DNA of 64,000 nt from Linnemannia hyalina (GCA_019671135.1 JAHRHY010000013.1:1426001-1490000); one strand, 5' to 3'. Shown: positions 46,170 through 59,100, counted from the stretch's first letter. The notes: generated from the sequence alone by a model not told the origin. Made by a program: numbers and translations.

Positions 46170-48110
46170 ATGACACCCACATGCACTCTGGTCTTCGAGA
46201 TCCCAGAACTGGCCGGTCTGGTCGTATCATTCCTCAGCCCATGGAACATTTCAAACCTTATGCAGACAAGTCGACAGATGCACGCGACCATGGAACCATG
46301 GTTCTACCACAACCTGATCACGATCCATCGTACTGGGAAAGTCGGTCTGTTACAGTCACCGGACAGTCTGACGGCCCTGGCAAGAAATTTTCATCACACG
46401 AAGCGGTGGGAGACCGATCTTTATTACCTTGTTCAGTTCTTTCACGCCATTACACCTGCTCTTAAACCAGCCGCCGCAACCACACTCGCACTCGGGGAAC
46501 TGGAGAAAGAGCAGGAACTGCTGCCGCTGCAGGAGAAGGAGCGAGAAGGGAATGATCCTTCAACCTCTCCCACGTATCCATTGCCCGCACCATCATCGCC
46601 ACTGGCTGCCACTGTCACAACGACCGCGAAGACAACAACAGCACAACAACTCGCCCCCCCAACGGGTACGGATTGGTACATCCCAGTGTCTATGCCACCA
46701 ATGACCCTCATCACCAAGCTGGATATCTGTCTCGAGTCCAAGGTCTGCAGAATGCAGCCAGCTTGTGACTTTGACCGCTGGAGTCAATATTCCACAATCG
46801 ACTACCTCTGTGCAACCCTGACGCGCCTCCCGCACCTCCGCGAATTGAGTCTGAGCCAGCTCTCCCTCTGGGACGGTATGAGGGCAAGAGCCTTTGTCTT
46901 AACTCTGCGTAAGATGACAAGCCTGAGACATCTTCGGGTTTTGTTATCCCAGTCAGGAATGTCTTCCGAACTCGCGTCGTTGCTTCTCTTTGGTTGTCCG
47001 CAGTCGATCAGGAGTCTAGATATTAATAAGGATGAAGAAGAGGGTTCCCTGCAGATGAATCGCATAGACGAGCCCCAAACGACCACCGCCATAATGGAGG
47101 AGATCGCCATTATCAAGGACGAGGTCCAGGCCCGAGGAGAAACGACACCATTGATCCATCTTCGAGACCTTCACCTTTGCAACGTACCGACGCTGACGAC
47201 ACACGAGGACCTCTACGCGGTCTTTGGCCGTTGCCCTAATGTCGAGAACCTTCATTTGCGTTGGCAGTTTATCGCCGACACGTTAGATGGTGCTAAGATT
47301 GCCAGGATGTGTCCCAAGATCCGTAACATTACCTACTGGAATCCTGCTACTCTGTGTATTGTCGAGGAATGGCCTTACAAGTTGTCGCTCACTCTGCCGG
47401 AGCACCAGTTGAAAACGTTCAGGCATCATGGGACCGACACACCTCTCGAAGGCGATTTGGTCGGCCTGGCATTGATGCGGCACGCACGCAGTCTCCAAGA
47501 CGTGCGGATTCAGAACCGAGTCCCTAGCAAGTCTATCGGGATGATTTTAGAGTATTGTGAGGCGTTGGAGGTCTTGAACGTCCGAGATTCGACGATGGGT
47601 CTGGAGGATGCGATTGCCGGTCCGTGGGCCTGTTTGAGGTTGAGGGAGTTACAGCTGGATATCGACACTATGATCCCTCGTAAGCCCTCGTATCTGCGCC
47701 CCCCACCATCACGTCGCTCCGCCAAAGAGAAGCAGCTCTTTGACCGCCTGGAGATCCTCTACCGCCAGATCGGAAAGCTGACGAACCTTCGATACCTTCA
47801 TCTCGGCAACCCAACTCGCAATTACAATAAGCGGTCGACCGAGAAATACATCCAACCGTTCCCGGGATTGTTGAGACTGAGCGACAAAGAGAAGAGGACT
47901 GTACCAGGATACCTCGAGCTGTTGAGCGGGTTAACGAGACTGAAAGAGATTCATGGATCGGTAGCTCCAGAGACGCCGTATCACAAGATGGAGGTGGATG
48001 CGAAGGAAGTGAATTGGATTCTGGAGCATTGGCCAGAGTTTGCAGAGGCGAGTTTCTTCCCAACGTGGCGTTCGAAGAATCGTCACCCTAGATGGTATTT
48101 GTACCGTTGA
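46170..48110 (+). CDS. F-box protein with leucine-rich region
   Basis: A single exon of 646 residues. The F-box is at the very N-terminus (FEIPELAGLVVSFLSPWNIS then NLMQTSRQMHATMEPWFYHN), the place and spacing for SKP1 binding. A Gln/Glu- and Pro/Thr-rich linker (about 95-170) is followed by irregular leucine-rich repeats, for example LPHLRELSLSQLSLWDGM, TSLRHLRVLLS, IHLRDLHLCNVPTLT, CPNVENLHLRW and LTNLRYLHLGNPT, up to about residue 620. Such proteins are substrate receptors of SCF ubiquitin ligases; the substrate is unknown. Large, fast-evolving F-box/LRR families are common in this fungal group. The frame is intact, with AAAAAATGAC at the start and a TGA stop. Confidence 0.88.
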   Translation: MTPTCTLVFEIPELAGLVVSFLSPWNISNLMQTSRQMHATMEPWFYHNLITIHRTGKVGLLQSPDSLTALARNFHHTKRWETDLYYLVQFFHAITPALKPAAATTLALGELEKEQELLPLQEKEREGNDPSTSPTYPLPAPSSPLAATVTTTAKTTTAQQLAPPTGTDWYIPVSMPPMTLITKLDICLESKVCRMQPACDFDRWSQYSTIDYLCATLTRLPHLRELSLSQLSLWDGMRARAFVLTLRKMTSLRHLRVLLSQSGMSSELASLLLFGCPQSIRSLDINKDEEEGSLQMNRIDEPQTTTAIMEEIAIIKDEVQARGETTPLIHLRDLHLCNVPTLTTHEDLYAVFGRCPNVENLHLRWQFIADTLDGAKIARMCPKIRNITYWNPATLCIVEEWPYKLSLTLPEHQLKTFRHHGTDTPLEGDLVGLALMRHARSLQDVRIQNRVPSKSIGMILEYCEALEVLNVRDSTMGLEDAIAGPWACLRLRELQLDIDTMIPRKPSYLRPPPSRRSAKEKQLFDRLEILYRQIGKLTNLRYLHLGNPTRNYNKRSTEKYIQPFPGLLRLSDKEKRTVPGYLELLSGLTRLKEIHGSVAPETPYHKMEVDAKEVNWILEHWPEFAEASFFPTWRSKNRHPRWYLYR

Positions 48111-48978
48111 GTTGACCTTTTTTGTAAGAAAATAGGAGAACAGGTTTGAAACGAATATAGTGAAGCGTTTTTCTGTTGCCCCCAAGACCATGCTATATTG
48201 TTAGCGGTGACTTTTCATACGATCCTGTTCAAGAATATTATTTTTCTCTTTTTAACGCGGGGAGCATGTGAATGATTGCGCGAGAGAGTGACAAGAATGA
48301 AAATAAGCGGACAATGTCGGGAGATGAAAATGGAAAAGTCATACTTTCATTCCTGAGAGTGGAAGAGGACCGAGTTGTTGAACATATGATGATAACCCGG
48401 TATATCGTTATTCACAAGGATAGAGCACTCCTTCTTTTGCCAAAAGGAAGAGAGATGATCGACAGAAGAAGGGTTGTTTGTCTTGATCGCGTTTGATGTT
48501 TGATCACTGTATCAGTGTTGATGCCAGTACCAAAGCCCCCGTGCGAGATCAGAAATAGCTTTTTATCACAAATAAATAACGGGCGTCGAAACTGCAGGAG
48601 ATGTTTCTCTTTGTTTCTCTTCGTCTCTTTTCACTCTTCACATTCCCTTCTCTGTCAACAGCAGCGACGACTCCTCCCCACTCTCTGCATTCTCTTTTTA
48701 CATCCATACCCATACTCAACACTCCCTCGCCCTCCTTCTCTCATTCATTCATTCAACCCACACACCTCCTTGCTCCCACATTCTCCATTTTTACAAACAC
48801 ATCACCTTTACTTGCACTTCCACTTCCTTCTTACACTCGACAAAGTGACAGCTGTAGCAACATACAAAAACACCATTTCTCATCACATCTTCCATACTCA
48901 ACTACTCCCTCACACCCATCACACTAATCTGACTAAATCGCCTAGCCCACAGTAAACTCATTCACTACATAAAAAAGA
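48111..48978. other. Gap between F-box gene and coiled-coil membrane protein gene
   Basis: No gene was recognised. From 48600 to 48960 the plus strand is C/T- and A-rich, a probable promoter and leader. Confidence 0.4.
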
Positions 48979-51205
48979 ATGGACCCACCAACGACCCGAC
49001 AACAGCAGCACAGGGCCGTGATTCCCAATACTACCACCGCAGCAGTCAGTTCTTCTCAACAACAGGCAAAACAAAAGCCATTAACCATCCACCCTCCACC
49101 ACTTTCTCACACTCCAAGTACAACAACAACAAACTACTCCAACCCTCGTCGATCTTCCTCAATATCCTCACAAACTTCAAGCATATTTTCCCATGGCAAC
49201 AATGGCCTTGTTTCCTCGTCGTCGTCGTCGTCCTTCCTCCCTTCTTCGCCTCTCTTCCGCTCAGGATACAACAAACTAGGTGGCAGCGCAATCGGGATGG
49301 GCACCGTTGCCGGATCCATGCCTGGAGCAGTCGGAGTTGGGGTCGGCGTAGGAAGCTCCTTCTCCCCTTTTCTCGGCCAGCAATCACCCTATGGCGCCAG
49401 TTTAGGGCGTCGAGGACTCTCTTCCTCCACATTGTCGTTACTGTCCTCCCATCCATCTTCGCCAGTCCCGTCGCCTGCCTCAGGTGCATTCTTTTCAACA
49501 GAGACAAGGAACTCGTTCGATATAGAAGCAATTGATGTGAGCGAGGGCGAGGGGGAGCAGGATGTCGTTGCCAGCATTGACGGTGACGATGAGAGCGAAT
49601 CCTCGGGCTCCGAAGAAGAAGGAGACGACGATCTCCTTAGCATCAGCGGCAGATATGATAGCGACAGTGAAGACCAGGAGGATAGTGGCATCGAATCGTC
49701 CCCCATCTCGACATATGACCCCATCCCTGCGGCCAGTTCGGTGTCGTCTTCTGCACCTTCGCCCAGCATGATGGCTGGCCGGCTTGGGGTAAGTAACTTG
49801 CAACTCTCGCAGTCCTATATATGCAGTCAGTTTGGTCCCTCTCCTTGCTCTTTCATTCTGTTACTGACTCGCCCATTTTTTTTCATGCGCATGAAAATCG
49901 AAATAGTTATATGGCGGAGTGCAGCTGCAGACATATAGCGGAGACAACTTGACGCGATCGCAAGAAATTGGGCGACAAGATCGATCGCAGGATTCACTAC
50001 AGTCACACGACCAGAGGAAGGACACCGTCCTAGTGCCCGATATGCACGCAGTAACATTAATGACAGCGCCTATGGACAAAGATGAGGAAAGGCTGTTGAC
50101 AGTCTCTGCGCAGGACACTGACGACAACGACAACGATGCTGCAAGTGTCGGATCTGCACCATCACCAGCCCTTTCGCATTCCACGCCCACATACTCTGCG
50201 CAATCAACGACACCCTCCTCTCCTTCCTTGTCCAGCTACCCGTACCCGCTGGACTTCCAATTTACACCCGACTCGCGTCTCCCACCTGCCTTGTCCACGT
50301 CTTCTGCCGCTGCTGTCTCTTTTATACCCGATACCCTGGATGGCGCCAGCAACACGTCCGATGTTCTCCTTAACGAACCCGAATCTACGCATCTGCCGTT
50401 GACACCCTTGGAGGCACGGATACCTGCCTCAGCAACAAACCTTAATAACCACGCCACACCATTGTCATCTCTATTGGAGCAAAAGGACGAACAGGACAAT
50501 AACATTGAACCGCACCTGATTGCTGAAGAGAACCTAGACACTGGCACGACTGTTGCACCGGAGTCAACGGAAGCGGCGTACCAAAACGTGGAGGGTTTGC
50601 TTGACGAAGGGATCTTTGAGGACGAAGAGGATAGCAGCTACGAGGCCCTTGAAGTCATTGACAAAGCCCAGAATGTCAACACTCAGGAAGCCCTCGAAGC
50701 AGAATCGCACCCTGACGGCTACGGATCATTACCCAAGTACAGTACCTATCCAACAACTTTAACACCAACTGTTCAACAGCAGCATGACAATATACAGGAC
50801 CTGAGCCCCTCATCTTCCAATTCTGATGCGATGGTGGCGGAATTGAAGGAGGTTCGGACGATACTGCAGGATCTTCACAAGAGGATGGACCGACTGGAGC
50901 GATCTCTTCAAGCGACGTCTTCGTCATCTGAATCTGGACCGCAAAAGGACAAATCATCGTCTCCCGTTACAAGACGACGCGGGATTCTGTCGATCATCAA
51001 GGTGATGGCTACACCGCGGCGAGGAGGACTTTTCCGGGTAGCGATGTTTATGTTGTTTGTCGGACTTATTGTGTTTGGTAGACGAAAGTGGACTCGGAGG
51101 GGAATGCGGTCGTCGTTGAGGGTGGACTGGGCAACTGCTAAGCAGTTGGCGCGCTCTCGACTGGGTTTTCTTGAGCGCCATGTCTCTCGTCTGCGACTTC
51201 ATTAG
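48979..51205 (+). CDS. Ser-rich protein with coiled coil and C-terminal membrane segment, unknown function
   Basis: Two exons (48979..49788, 49907..51205; phase 0) give 702 residues. The first 550 residues are low complexity: Gln/Ser/Thr/Pro-rich, with an acidic Asp/Glu/Ser stretch (EGEGEQDVVASIDGDDESES) and a conserved-looking LYGGVQLQTYSGDNLTRSQE. Near the end a coiled coil (VAELKEVRTILQDLHKRMDR) is followed by a basic patch and one hydrophobic helix (FRVAMFMLFVGLIVF, about 645-660), then 40 basic residues (RRKWTRRGMRS). There is no signal peptide. The topology resembles a tail-anchored protein of mitochondria or ER with a positively charged end. I do not recognise the family. Confidence 0.75.
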
Positions 51206-51497
51206 TTGTTTATTCACTCCAAATAAATGTCTTTGCTGTTGAACGTGACTTGCAGGCAGTTGAGAAAGGAGACATATGCAATTGAAGGAGAGGGCCGTCT
51301 CCTAACTGTAGCACAATTGCTCCTTCTTTCAATTGGAAGGCGCACAGGCCATGCAACATCGGCGAGAAGAAGTGATACTGTGGCGTCACACGTGAAGGGG
51401 GGAAGGGGGTTCAAGGCACCTCCTTGACAAAGGGATAATTTACACATCTTACTTCGACCTCCTTGACCTTCTCTAACTGCGCATATTTTATCCCGAC
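51206..51497. other. Short gap, 3' flank and promoter
   Basis: AATAAA-like signal at 51222 just after the previous stop. No gene was recognised. Confidence 0.4.
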
Positions 51498-51501
51498 ATG
51501 G

Positions 51502-52940
51502 ATGCGATGCCTCATGGCATCTCTTATCCGGACACACCACCTCTCGACTCGCCATCGACCACCCCCACCTTCTTCTGAGTATCCTTACTACCACCATTCA
51601 CACTCCCATTCACGCCACTTCGCTCACCGACAGGAACTAAAACGAGAACAAAACGAGCAAGGACAGGAGTACCGCAGAGAAATGCAAAGCATACCTACAT
51701 ATCATGACCCTCGCGGACATATCTCACCCATGGTAGGGCAAGATGCACTCCCCTACAGGTCCCACAACATACTTATGACCCCATTACTCAGCAAATACTA
51801 ACTAAACGAGCGCATTTTTGTTGTTTGGTTAGATTGCCCGCCATGTTGGAAGTAACGAGCTTCTCAGGACAGGCAGCAATTGCGGTAGTAGTGGCGGCAG
51901 TGGCCGCCACCAAGGATCAACGATAGACCCAGGATTTGATAACGTTACAGCAACTCATGGCTTGCAGTTTGCTGTGCCCCCAGTTACCCGAGGACTATTT
52001 GCCGCCAACCATGGTACTGCCGTCACCGGCGCACAAATGTATGCTCTTAACAGGACAGGAGTATCACCACCAATAACGAGTTCCTACGACCTTTCGAGCG
52101 GCGTCAACAATGGCAGTGGGGGGAGTGCGATACCGGACCCGGGCATTGTCAACATCACCCCCCCCTCCAACAAAATACGTATCCCGGTAAGTGCAGTCAA
52201 GGCACTGCCATCGTCAACATCCTCGCCTAGTGGCTCCTCAGGACAGAGTAGTAGCAGTCATGTCTTCAAACCTACCTCAGCCACTACCGGCGGTAGTAGT
52301 CGTGATCGAGGCGTGATCCGTACAACACTGTCATCCACCGGTACAAGCGCCTCCGGAGGAGGCGATCAAGTCAGGCGGAAGTCGAGTCCAGGAAAAACGA
52401 CACAGCAACAACAGCACCAGCAACAACAACCCAAGGACCGACAATCATTCCACGCGACTCTAATTGACCTCTTTGCGCGGGACAAAAAAGCCCTCCTCTG
52501 CCCCAAGTGCCATCAAGAAGGCAACATCCACCGTGACGGGATCTCTGGTAAGATGCAGCGCAGCAATTCACACATCTTTTGTTCTTCGGAATTTGATCCG
52601 CACACTGCTTATCGTTAACAAAATGAACTTTTTTCTTTGGATATGTGACATAGAGGGTAAGATGCGGTTCACCTGTAACACAATGGTCCCTGCAGTAGCA
52701 GCAGCATCGATCGGGAAACGGCGGAAATGTAATAAGCATTTTTATGAGCGGGCTATACACACTATGCTGATCGAGATTGTTCGCAGGAAGCGGTATGGAG
52801 CCCTGGCGGTGGTAAGTGGGATATCGACGTCGGTGGAAGTCTCGGATCTGGAGGGTGGGTTTTGTACGGACATGTCGTCTGCGTCTCCTGAGATAACGCC
52901 TTGGCACCACCCTTTGTTGGCTGGAGGATCTGCGTTCTGA
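51502..52940 (+). CDS. Putative zinc-ribbon protein of unknown function
   Basis: Three exons (51502..51732, 51833..52547, 52654..52940) with phases that join give about 410 residues. The second intron is secure: it links CHQEGNIHRDGIS to EGKMRFTCN. The first has a GTAGGG donor and a good CTAAC branch site. Most of the protein is Ser/Gly/Gln/His-rich. The only domain is near the C-terminus: DLFARDKKALLCPKC, HQEGNIHRDG, RFTCN and RRKCNKHF, giving a Cx2C...C...C pattern like a zinc ribbon. A DNA-binding or transcription role is possible but unproven. The start is uncertain: ATG 51498, four bases upstream, gives a protein-like MDAMPHGISYPDTPPLDSPS but hits TGA at 51576, and only a one-base change in the C run at about 51560-51566 would join it to the main frame. 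Confidence 0.55.
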
Positions 52941-53433
52941 GGAGCAACTTGGCAGCCACCTCTACCACCACCGACACCGCCTTTACAATCGTCGATGGTG
53001 AAAACGACGGCAGTTGTGCAAGGGGTGGGATTAAATTAGAGGTGGGGCGGATAGCTATTGAATGCCATATATCAATATAGAAATACTCCCGCGCCATTTT
53101 TTTTTTGTTCCTACTCACGTCGCGATATTAGTCAAACGCGTAACTTTGTTCGATCAGTAAACGAATGCGCACATCTGTCAGGTCAGCACTAAGAAAAAGC
53201 AAAAAGAAAAAAAGACTGCCACTTAAGGGTGGCTGCACGAATTCCACAGGGTGTTACGCAACATTGTTGTAGGGGTCGAGGAACACTTGTGTTAAAGTGG
53301 AGAAAGAGGAACGCACCATTCTCTTCTTTCTCTCCTCACACAGACTCCATTTTCGACAACGTTTTCAGAACATAGCATCCACGCACCAGCTACCGCACCT
53401 CACAGCACACAACAGCATACATTACAAGAAGCC
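52941..53433. other. Gap before the UCH37 gene
   Basis: No gene was recognised. The right part is the probable promoter and C/A-rich leader of the UCH37 gene. Confidence 0.4.
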
Positions 53434-55002
53434 ATGTCGGATACAGGAAATTGGTGTCTCATCGAAAGTGACCCTGGTAACCAATTCAAACACACTGCAT
53501 GACCACAAGTCTTGAATCACCTCAGGACAATAGAAAAGCCATACTGGGTCCAGCAGAGAGAGACAATGGGCACTCTTTATGCAAAGTACAAATAATATCT
53601 TATGGTCTAACAACAAATCTCTTCGTCCATGAACTAAAATAGGCGTGTTCACAGGATTGATCAAGGACATTGGCGTACAGGGTGTGCAGGTGGAGGAGAT
53701 CTATTCCATCGACAAGGAGACACTTGAAGACCTCAAGTACGTTCACCAGCAAAGCATTGGGACTATGATACCGCTGATATCTATTCGACAAACTGACAGC
53801 ATGAACCCTTGTCTTTTGTCGTCAGGCGGAGACTAACATATTAGCGATATTGGGCATACTAACTTTTAGGCCGGTGCATGGACTGATTTTCTTGTTCAAG
53901 TGGCAAGGACGCGACCCGGCTTCGACGACCAACCAGGCCCCCATCGAGTATGAGAACCCGGACGTCTTCTTTGCACAGCAGGTACAAACAACACGATATC
54001 AGTGGCTCTTCTCGCTTTTGGCATGTGCAGGCAATGTACCAAATGAGCGGTCTAATTATTTATGTGGCCAAAGTACTAAATCATCTGGTATATCTTGTGA
54101 GGATAGGTGATCACGAATGCATGTGCGACACAGGCGATTTTGTCGATTTTGCTGAACTCGAGGACGATTGACCTTGGAGAGGAGTTGACCAACTTCAAGG
54201 CTTTTGTCTCTGACTTTCCGGCCGAGGTACATTTCCATTCCTCACATAACCCTGACGGTAAATTTGGATGAAAACATTCAGCACTGATAGCTAACACTCC
54301 TTTTATTGTCACCGGGAATAATGTTAGATCAAAGGACACGCAATCTCAAACTCGGATGTGATCCGCGCGGTCCACAATTCTTTCTCGCGCTCAGACCCTT
54401 TCATCAACGAAATGAGCGATCCCACCAGCAAGGAAAAAGAAGACCTGTTCCATTTCATCGCCTACACACCCATCAACGGATGTCTCTACGAACTCGACGG
54501 CCTCCAAGAAGGACCCCGGAACCACGGTCCGGCACCTGGAGACAGCTGGCTCGAAAAGGTCGGTCCCATCATTCAGGAACGTATGGCCCGCTATGAGGGT
54601 GGCGAGATCCGGTTCAACCTGATGGCAGTTGTGGATGATCGGATTAAGGTTTACCAGGAAAAGGTTGCCGCCCATGAGGAGCAATTGAAGGCATTACAGG
54701 AGAAGGAAGGGCCCGAGGCCGGGGCATGGTTGAAGGGAGAGATTGAGAATTTGAGAGGGGATATTGTGAAGGAGGAAGGGAAACGGGAGAAACAGGCGAG
54801 GGAGAATAAGTTGAGACGACATAATTTCATCCCGTTGATTTATGAGATCTTGAAGGGGTTGGCGCAGGAGGAGGGGAGGTTGGAGGGGTTGGTAGAGGAA
54901 GGGCGGACGAGGGCCAAGGCGGAGGCTGAGAGTACTAAACAGAGAAAGGCTGCCTCTGCTGCTGCCGGTGGCGGAAGCGAGGATGTTGATATGTATGAAT
55001 AA
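53434..55002 (+). CDS. UCH37: Ubiquitin C-terminal hydrolase UCH37/UCHL5 (proteasome-associated)
   Basis: Five exons (53434..53476, 53643..53736, 53870..53981, 54107..54226, 54328..55002) give 347 residues, close to human UCHL5 (329). The catalytic Cys is in ITNACATQAILSIL (about residue 92). The His/Asp pair is in FHFIAYTPINGCLYELDGLQ. The N-terminus NWCLIESDPGVFTGLIKDIG and the crossover-loop region (SKEKEDLF) are typical. Two coiled-coil stretches (VYQEKVAAHEEQLKALQEK) lead to the ULD tail RRHNFIPLIYEILKGLAQ, which binds the proteasome receptor RPN13/ADRM1. The enzyme trims ubiquitin chains on the 19S particle; in animals it also serves INO80. The gene is absent from S. cerevisiae but present in many fungi. 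The exon 2 acceptor is unusually A-rich, but the protein join is exact. Confidence 0.95.
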
Positions 55003-56143
55003 ACTTGGTTCATGGTCCTAAGCAAGACAACTGGGTCAGCGTTGAAGGGCAATTAAAACGAGGACTCTTGGCTTTTCGAAAGTTGTTTTGGGGTGTGTTT
55101 TTATTGTTGATCAAAAAAAAGGGTAGCAGAACAATGAACGCGAAAGAGAGGGAAAAGGGATGTCGACACGTATCTGGTGTAGGCGCATCACAGATACCAA
55201 TCATCGCCTACCACAAGCCTACAGGCACTGCTTCTCATCACGGAGCGCTTTACCCTTCTGTACGCAATCCAGATCGTTATCCTCATCGTCGTCAGTAATG
55301 GTCGATGTGCACATCCTGGTTTTGTGGTTGTAATATCAATCCCCCGGTATCTCGTGTTCGATTCATCGAATTTGGGGGTATAGAGTGGACACTTGCTCGC
55401 TTGGGCCTTGATGTGGATCTCGGCGACTGGAGCCGCTTGGACGTTGTGAGGTGTGGAGAGGATGGTGACGCTCAGGGAGCAGGTGAAGGCGAGGGCGAGG
55501 CGAGGGATGCTGCCCTGCTCCCGCTTTCCCCTTTGCTCAATCATCTCTCTCCTCTCTCAAACTTCACCAAGGGCACGAGCACCGCTATATTTTGTTTTGA
55601 GTTCACTAAGTGTATGGTTTGATGTACGCTTATCACGCTTACCCAACCCATAGAAAAAAATACTCTCTGTTGACTTGCCTACACGGATCGTGAACAGTGA
55701 TTTGCTTGTCAGGTGCTGCAACACACACCAACTAAATTATGGGAAAATAAAACAGGAATGGAGGCACTGAAATTCATAGAATCTATTCGCCCTTTTTTTT
55801 ATTTGTTTGAACTTTGGAGGGCCAAAAAAACTTGAGTTTGGTGAACCATAAAAGAAACGGAACGGAAAAATATCATAAAAAACGGCTAGTCCGACGGTTA
55901 GGACAAGGGCAGAACACCTTTCTATGATCCAATGTTCAATGCGAAGCGTTTTAATCCCCCCCTCCTTCCTCCCAAAAAAAACTCAGGAGCAAGAAACAAT
56001 TGACTGTTTCACATTTTCGATGGGCCAAAAAAATCGCGACGCGTTTGTTCAAATAAGGGGCGAAGCGAAAGCATATCACAAAATATAAAAAAAAAAAAAA
56101 AGATGTGTGCGCACGCGAAACTACCATCGACCACATCCTTATT
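55003..56143. other. 1.1-kb gap between convergent genes
   Basis: This is the 3' flank of UCH37 and of the minus-strand RGS gene. A minus-strand ORF at 55544-55188 has a hydrophobic N-terminal segment (ALAFTCSLSVTILS) and two Cys but no recognisable family or convincing start; I leave it uncalled. A-runs near 55975 and 56090 fit 3' UTRs. Confidence 0.4.
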
Positions 56144-59100
56144 TTATTGCTGTTTGCGCTGGGGGAATGCCGCAAAGGCAACGGTCACTGCTGAAGAACA
56201 GACCACAATATTAAACATCATCCACAGGGCCCTCTTGCGGTGCAGCTTTACAATCGATGACTCCAACGTCCTCCTGAATCGCACCACTCTCTTATCCTCC
56301 GCACTAGAAAAAGGTCAACGTGCATATTAGTATTAGTATATTCGAAAAATGATAAATGCCTGTGACAGGAACAGAGAAAACGCAAGAGATATGGCTTACA
56401 TTTTGCCGACGAGTCCGAGGATGGGTGAAAACTTGGTGAGGCCGGTGGCAAGGAAGACCGAACCAGGGTATCCTCCAACAATACCAACAACCCAAACCCA
56501 AGGGCTCCTCCACCCACCCCACGCCATCATCACCAGAGTGATCTGAACGGCCACAACAACAGCCCACAGGGCAGCTCCAAGCCAAATCTGCCCATGTCGC
56601 TTGATCCTGTTGTTGATATGACTTTCATGCAGCAGCCCAAGGTTCTGGGCCTTGACATACTCCAAAAATAATGGATAATAATGCTCTCGAAGCACAACGT
56701 CCACCACAAAGTTCTTGGCTGGTCCAAAGAGATGGGGGGCATCGGTCCGACCTTCCTGCTGGACTTGTGAATGGATCCGCTGCCTACAATCCAAGGGTAG
56801 GTAGAACGCAGCCGCAATGGCCGAAGCTGCTACATTGGATGATCCGGCAATCGAAGATCGAGGGACATCTTTCGCTGTTGATGTTGTGGCCATGCCCTGT
56901 GCTAATGCCGGTGCTGGTGTTGGCGTTTGGGGTGACGCGACGGTTACCGGTGTAAGCGCATCAGTTGAGACCAACGGCGCCAACGAACGCCGCGTGGTGT
57001 CAATCGAAGGTCGAGCGAAGAGAGACTGGAGGGGGATGGCAGAGTCGTGTGTGCCTGTCTCAGAAACAGCCCGGTCTCCTGCAAGCGAGCCATTCGCAGT
57101 ATTGGTGTAGTTCTCGTCCGTGACGTTCGATGGCGAGGCAGGTTCATAGCTCTGGTACTTCTTGAACAGGGGTTCCGGTGCTTTGATATCCAATTGCAAG
57201 ACATTCTTGGTCTCCGTAGTCCTGCGCTGAATTGCCTCCATGTCATCATCCTCTTCCTGCTCATCGTCGCTGTCGTATTCATCGTCTTCTTCATCACCAC
57301 TCCCATCCGTCTCGTAGTCATAGCCCTCCTCAACAGTCGTCATGTTGATGGTTAGGGTCGGCAACTCCACCACCGTTGTCTCAGTTCTCAACAGCCTGGA
57401 CAAAAACGCCGTGATACCAGTGCTGGTCGTCTCTCGCTTCAAGTTGGGTCGCTTTGCGCTATTTGGTGTGTGCTCAGTATCCTGACTGTCGTTTCCTTGA
57501 CTATCGTGGTCCAGAGGGCCTTTCTCCGAGGACCCTGGTAACTTGACACCACCGCCCAATGTTGTTGCTCCTGCTGTTCTGGTAGGGTCGTGGTCAATGC
57601 CGTGTCGGGGAGTAGAGGCTCCTCGTCCAGAAACACTCTTCCTGGCAGATGAACGCCTCGCTCTTCTAACGTTCGAGTCTCGCCGCCTCCATTTTTCGTT
57701 CCACTCTGAGATCACCTGCTCCGCGTAGCCGTCCCAACCAGGCGTAAATGATTTCTCGAGACTGTTCCGAATGGACGTCTCGACTGGATTGTTGCCAGAG
57801 ACTTTCTTGGATGCTGCCGCCGCTGCTGCAGCTTCCTCCTCTGCTGCCATCGACATTGTCCGGAGCTGGATCAAGTACTTGCGATATATCCGTGAAACGG
57901 ATTCTTCCAAATCCTCTACACTGATGGTTCTGAAACTCTGCGCAAGCATAGCCCTCCCATCGTGCGCCGTACTGTAAAAACTAGGAGCATAAGCGGACTC
58001 TCCTGAACGGCGGATCGCGAGTGGCGGTAACAACGAGCCATGTCCCCCTTCAAAGTTTGCAACAGAGGGTCTCCTCCCCAAGACAGGTTCGACGATCCTC
58101 AAGGACTGGACAGATGCCTGTGGCACAGACGCTGCCATCTCAGTCTGAGATTGACCAAGGCTGAAATGGATCGAATCCTCGACAGCTCGGGTAAGTTGGT
58201 CAATCTCTGCCTGAGCAGTATGTTCGGGCAACGCTGGTCGTGTGGGGTTCAGCGGGGATGATACAGCGGGTCGTTCCGACGGGCGATGGTGAATATGATC
58301 CTCCGTTGCAGAAGGTCGTCTCCCTACCAGCCTAGAGTTGCCGAATGCATCGATTGAGCCACGGGTTCGAATTCTGGGCACGCTGGGTGTAGAGGCTGAA
58401 GAGTCGCCACCTTCCTGCTCTGCGATAGGAAACTCGTCAAGAGAACAACGACTTTTTTCCAGCGATGTTCTCCTCCCACCTGCGCCAGTCAAAAGTCGAT
58501 TGTAGGCGCCCATGGGTCGTTGTTCGGATCCTCGACGCTGAGCAAGAGAAGGGGGCATGGGTAGGAAGGGTGATGCAGAGTCCTGGAGCCCGTACCGTCG
58601 GGTCTCCAGAGGAAACGACAGGTGATCATTTAAGGGCAGCTGAAGGCTCGAGCGACTGGTGATGTATAGATTCGAGCTGTTCAGTCCTTGAGCATCAGTT
58701 GTGTGGCCTTCTCCCAACATTCCTGCTCGCACGGTTCCTGGGTCGGGGGAGAAGCGGCCATTTTCAAATGCTGCATCCAGGGTCTGCCGCCGCCGATCTC
58801 GAGCAAAAGCCCGATCCTCTAATTGCAATTCCCGCTTGAATCTGCGCTCCGACACATCAAAGGTCCTACACAGTTGTTCATGCGCCGTGACGTCCTATAT
58901 AGATAAAGTTACATGTAGCATTAACGGAGAAGGTCAGACCAAGAAGAAAGGTATATGTTGTGGTGTGTGGTGGAATATCATCGTACTGGAGACTATAAGG
59001 AAGTGAGCGTGAAGAATACAAGTTGCGTTGATTATGTGGATAATATCATCGATCCAGATACAATATGCACGACAGAACTTACTGTCCAAAAATTGAGGTA

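Noticed and set aside
55188..55544. Minus-strand ORF with a hydrophobic N-terminal stretch, possible secreted peptide
   Set aside because: The hydrophobic part is too far from the start, there is no family resemblance, and a convergent 3' UTR region is the simpler reading.
56300..56400. RGS protein ending at the TAA immediately after GLVGKM
   Set aside because: The TAA lies inside a GTAAGC donor. Splicing to 56303 adds a membrane helix and a fitting basic end in phase, so the longer model was preferred.
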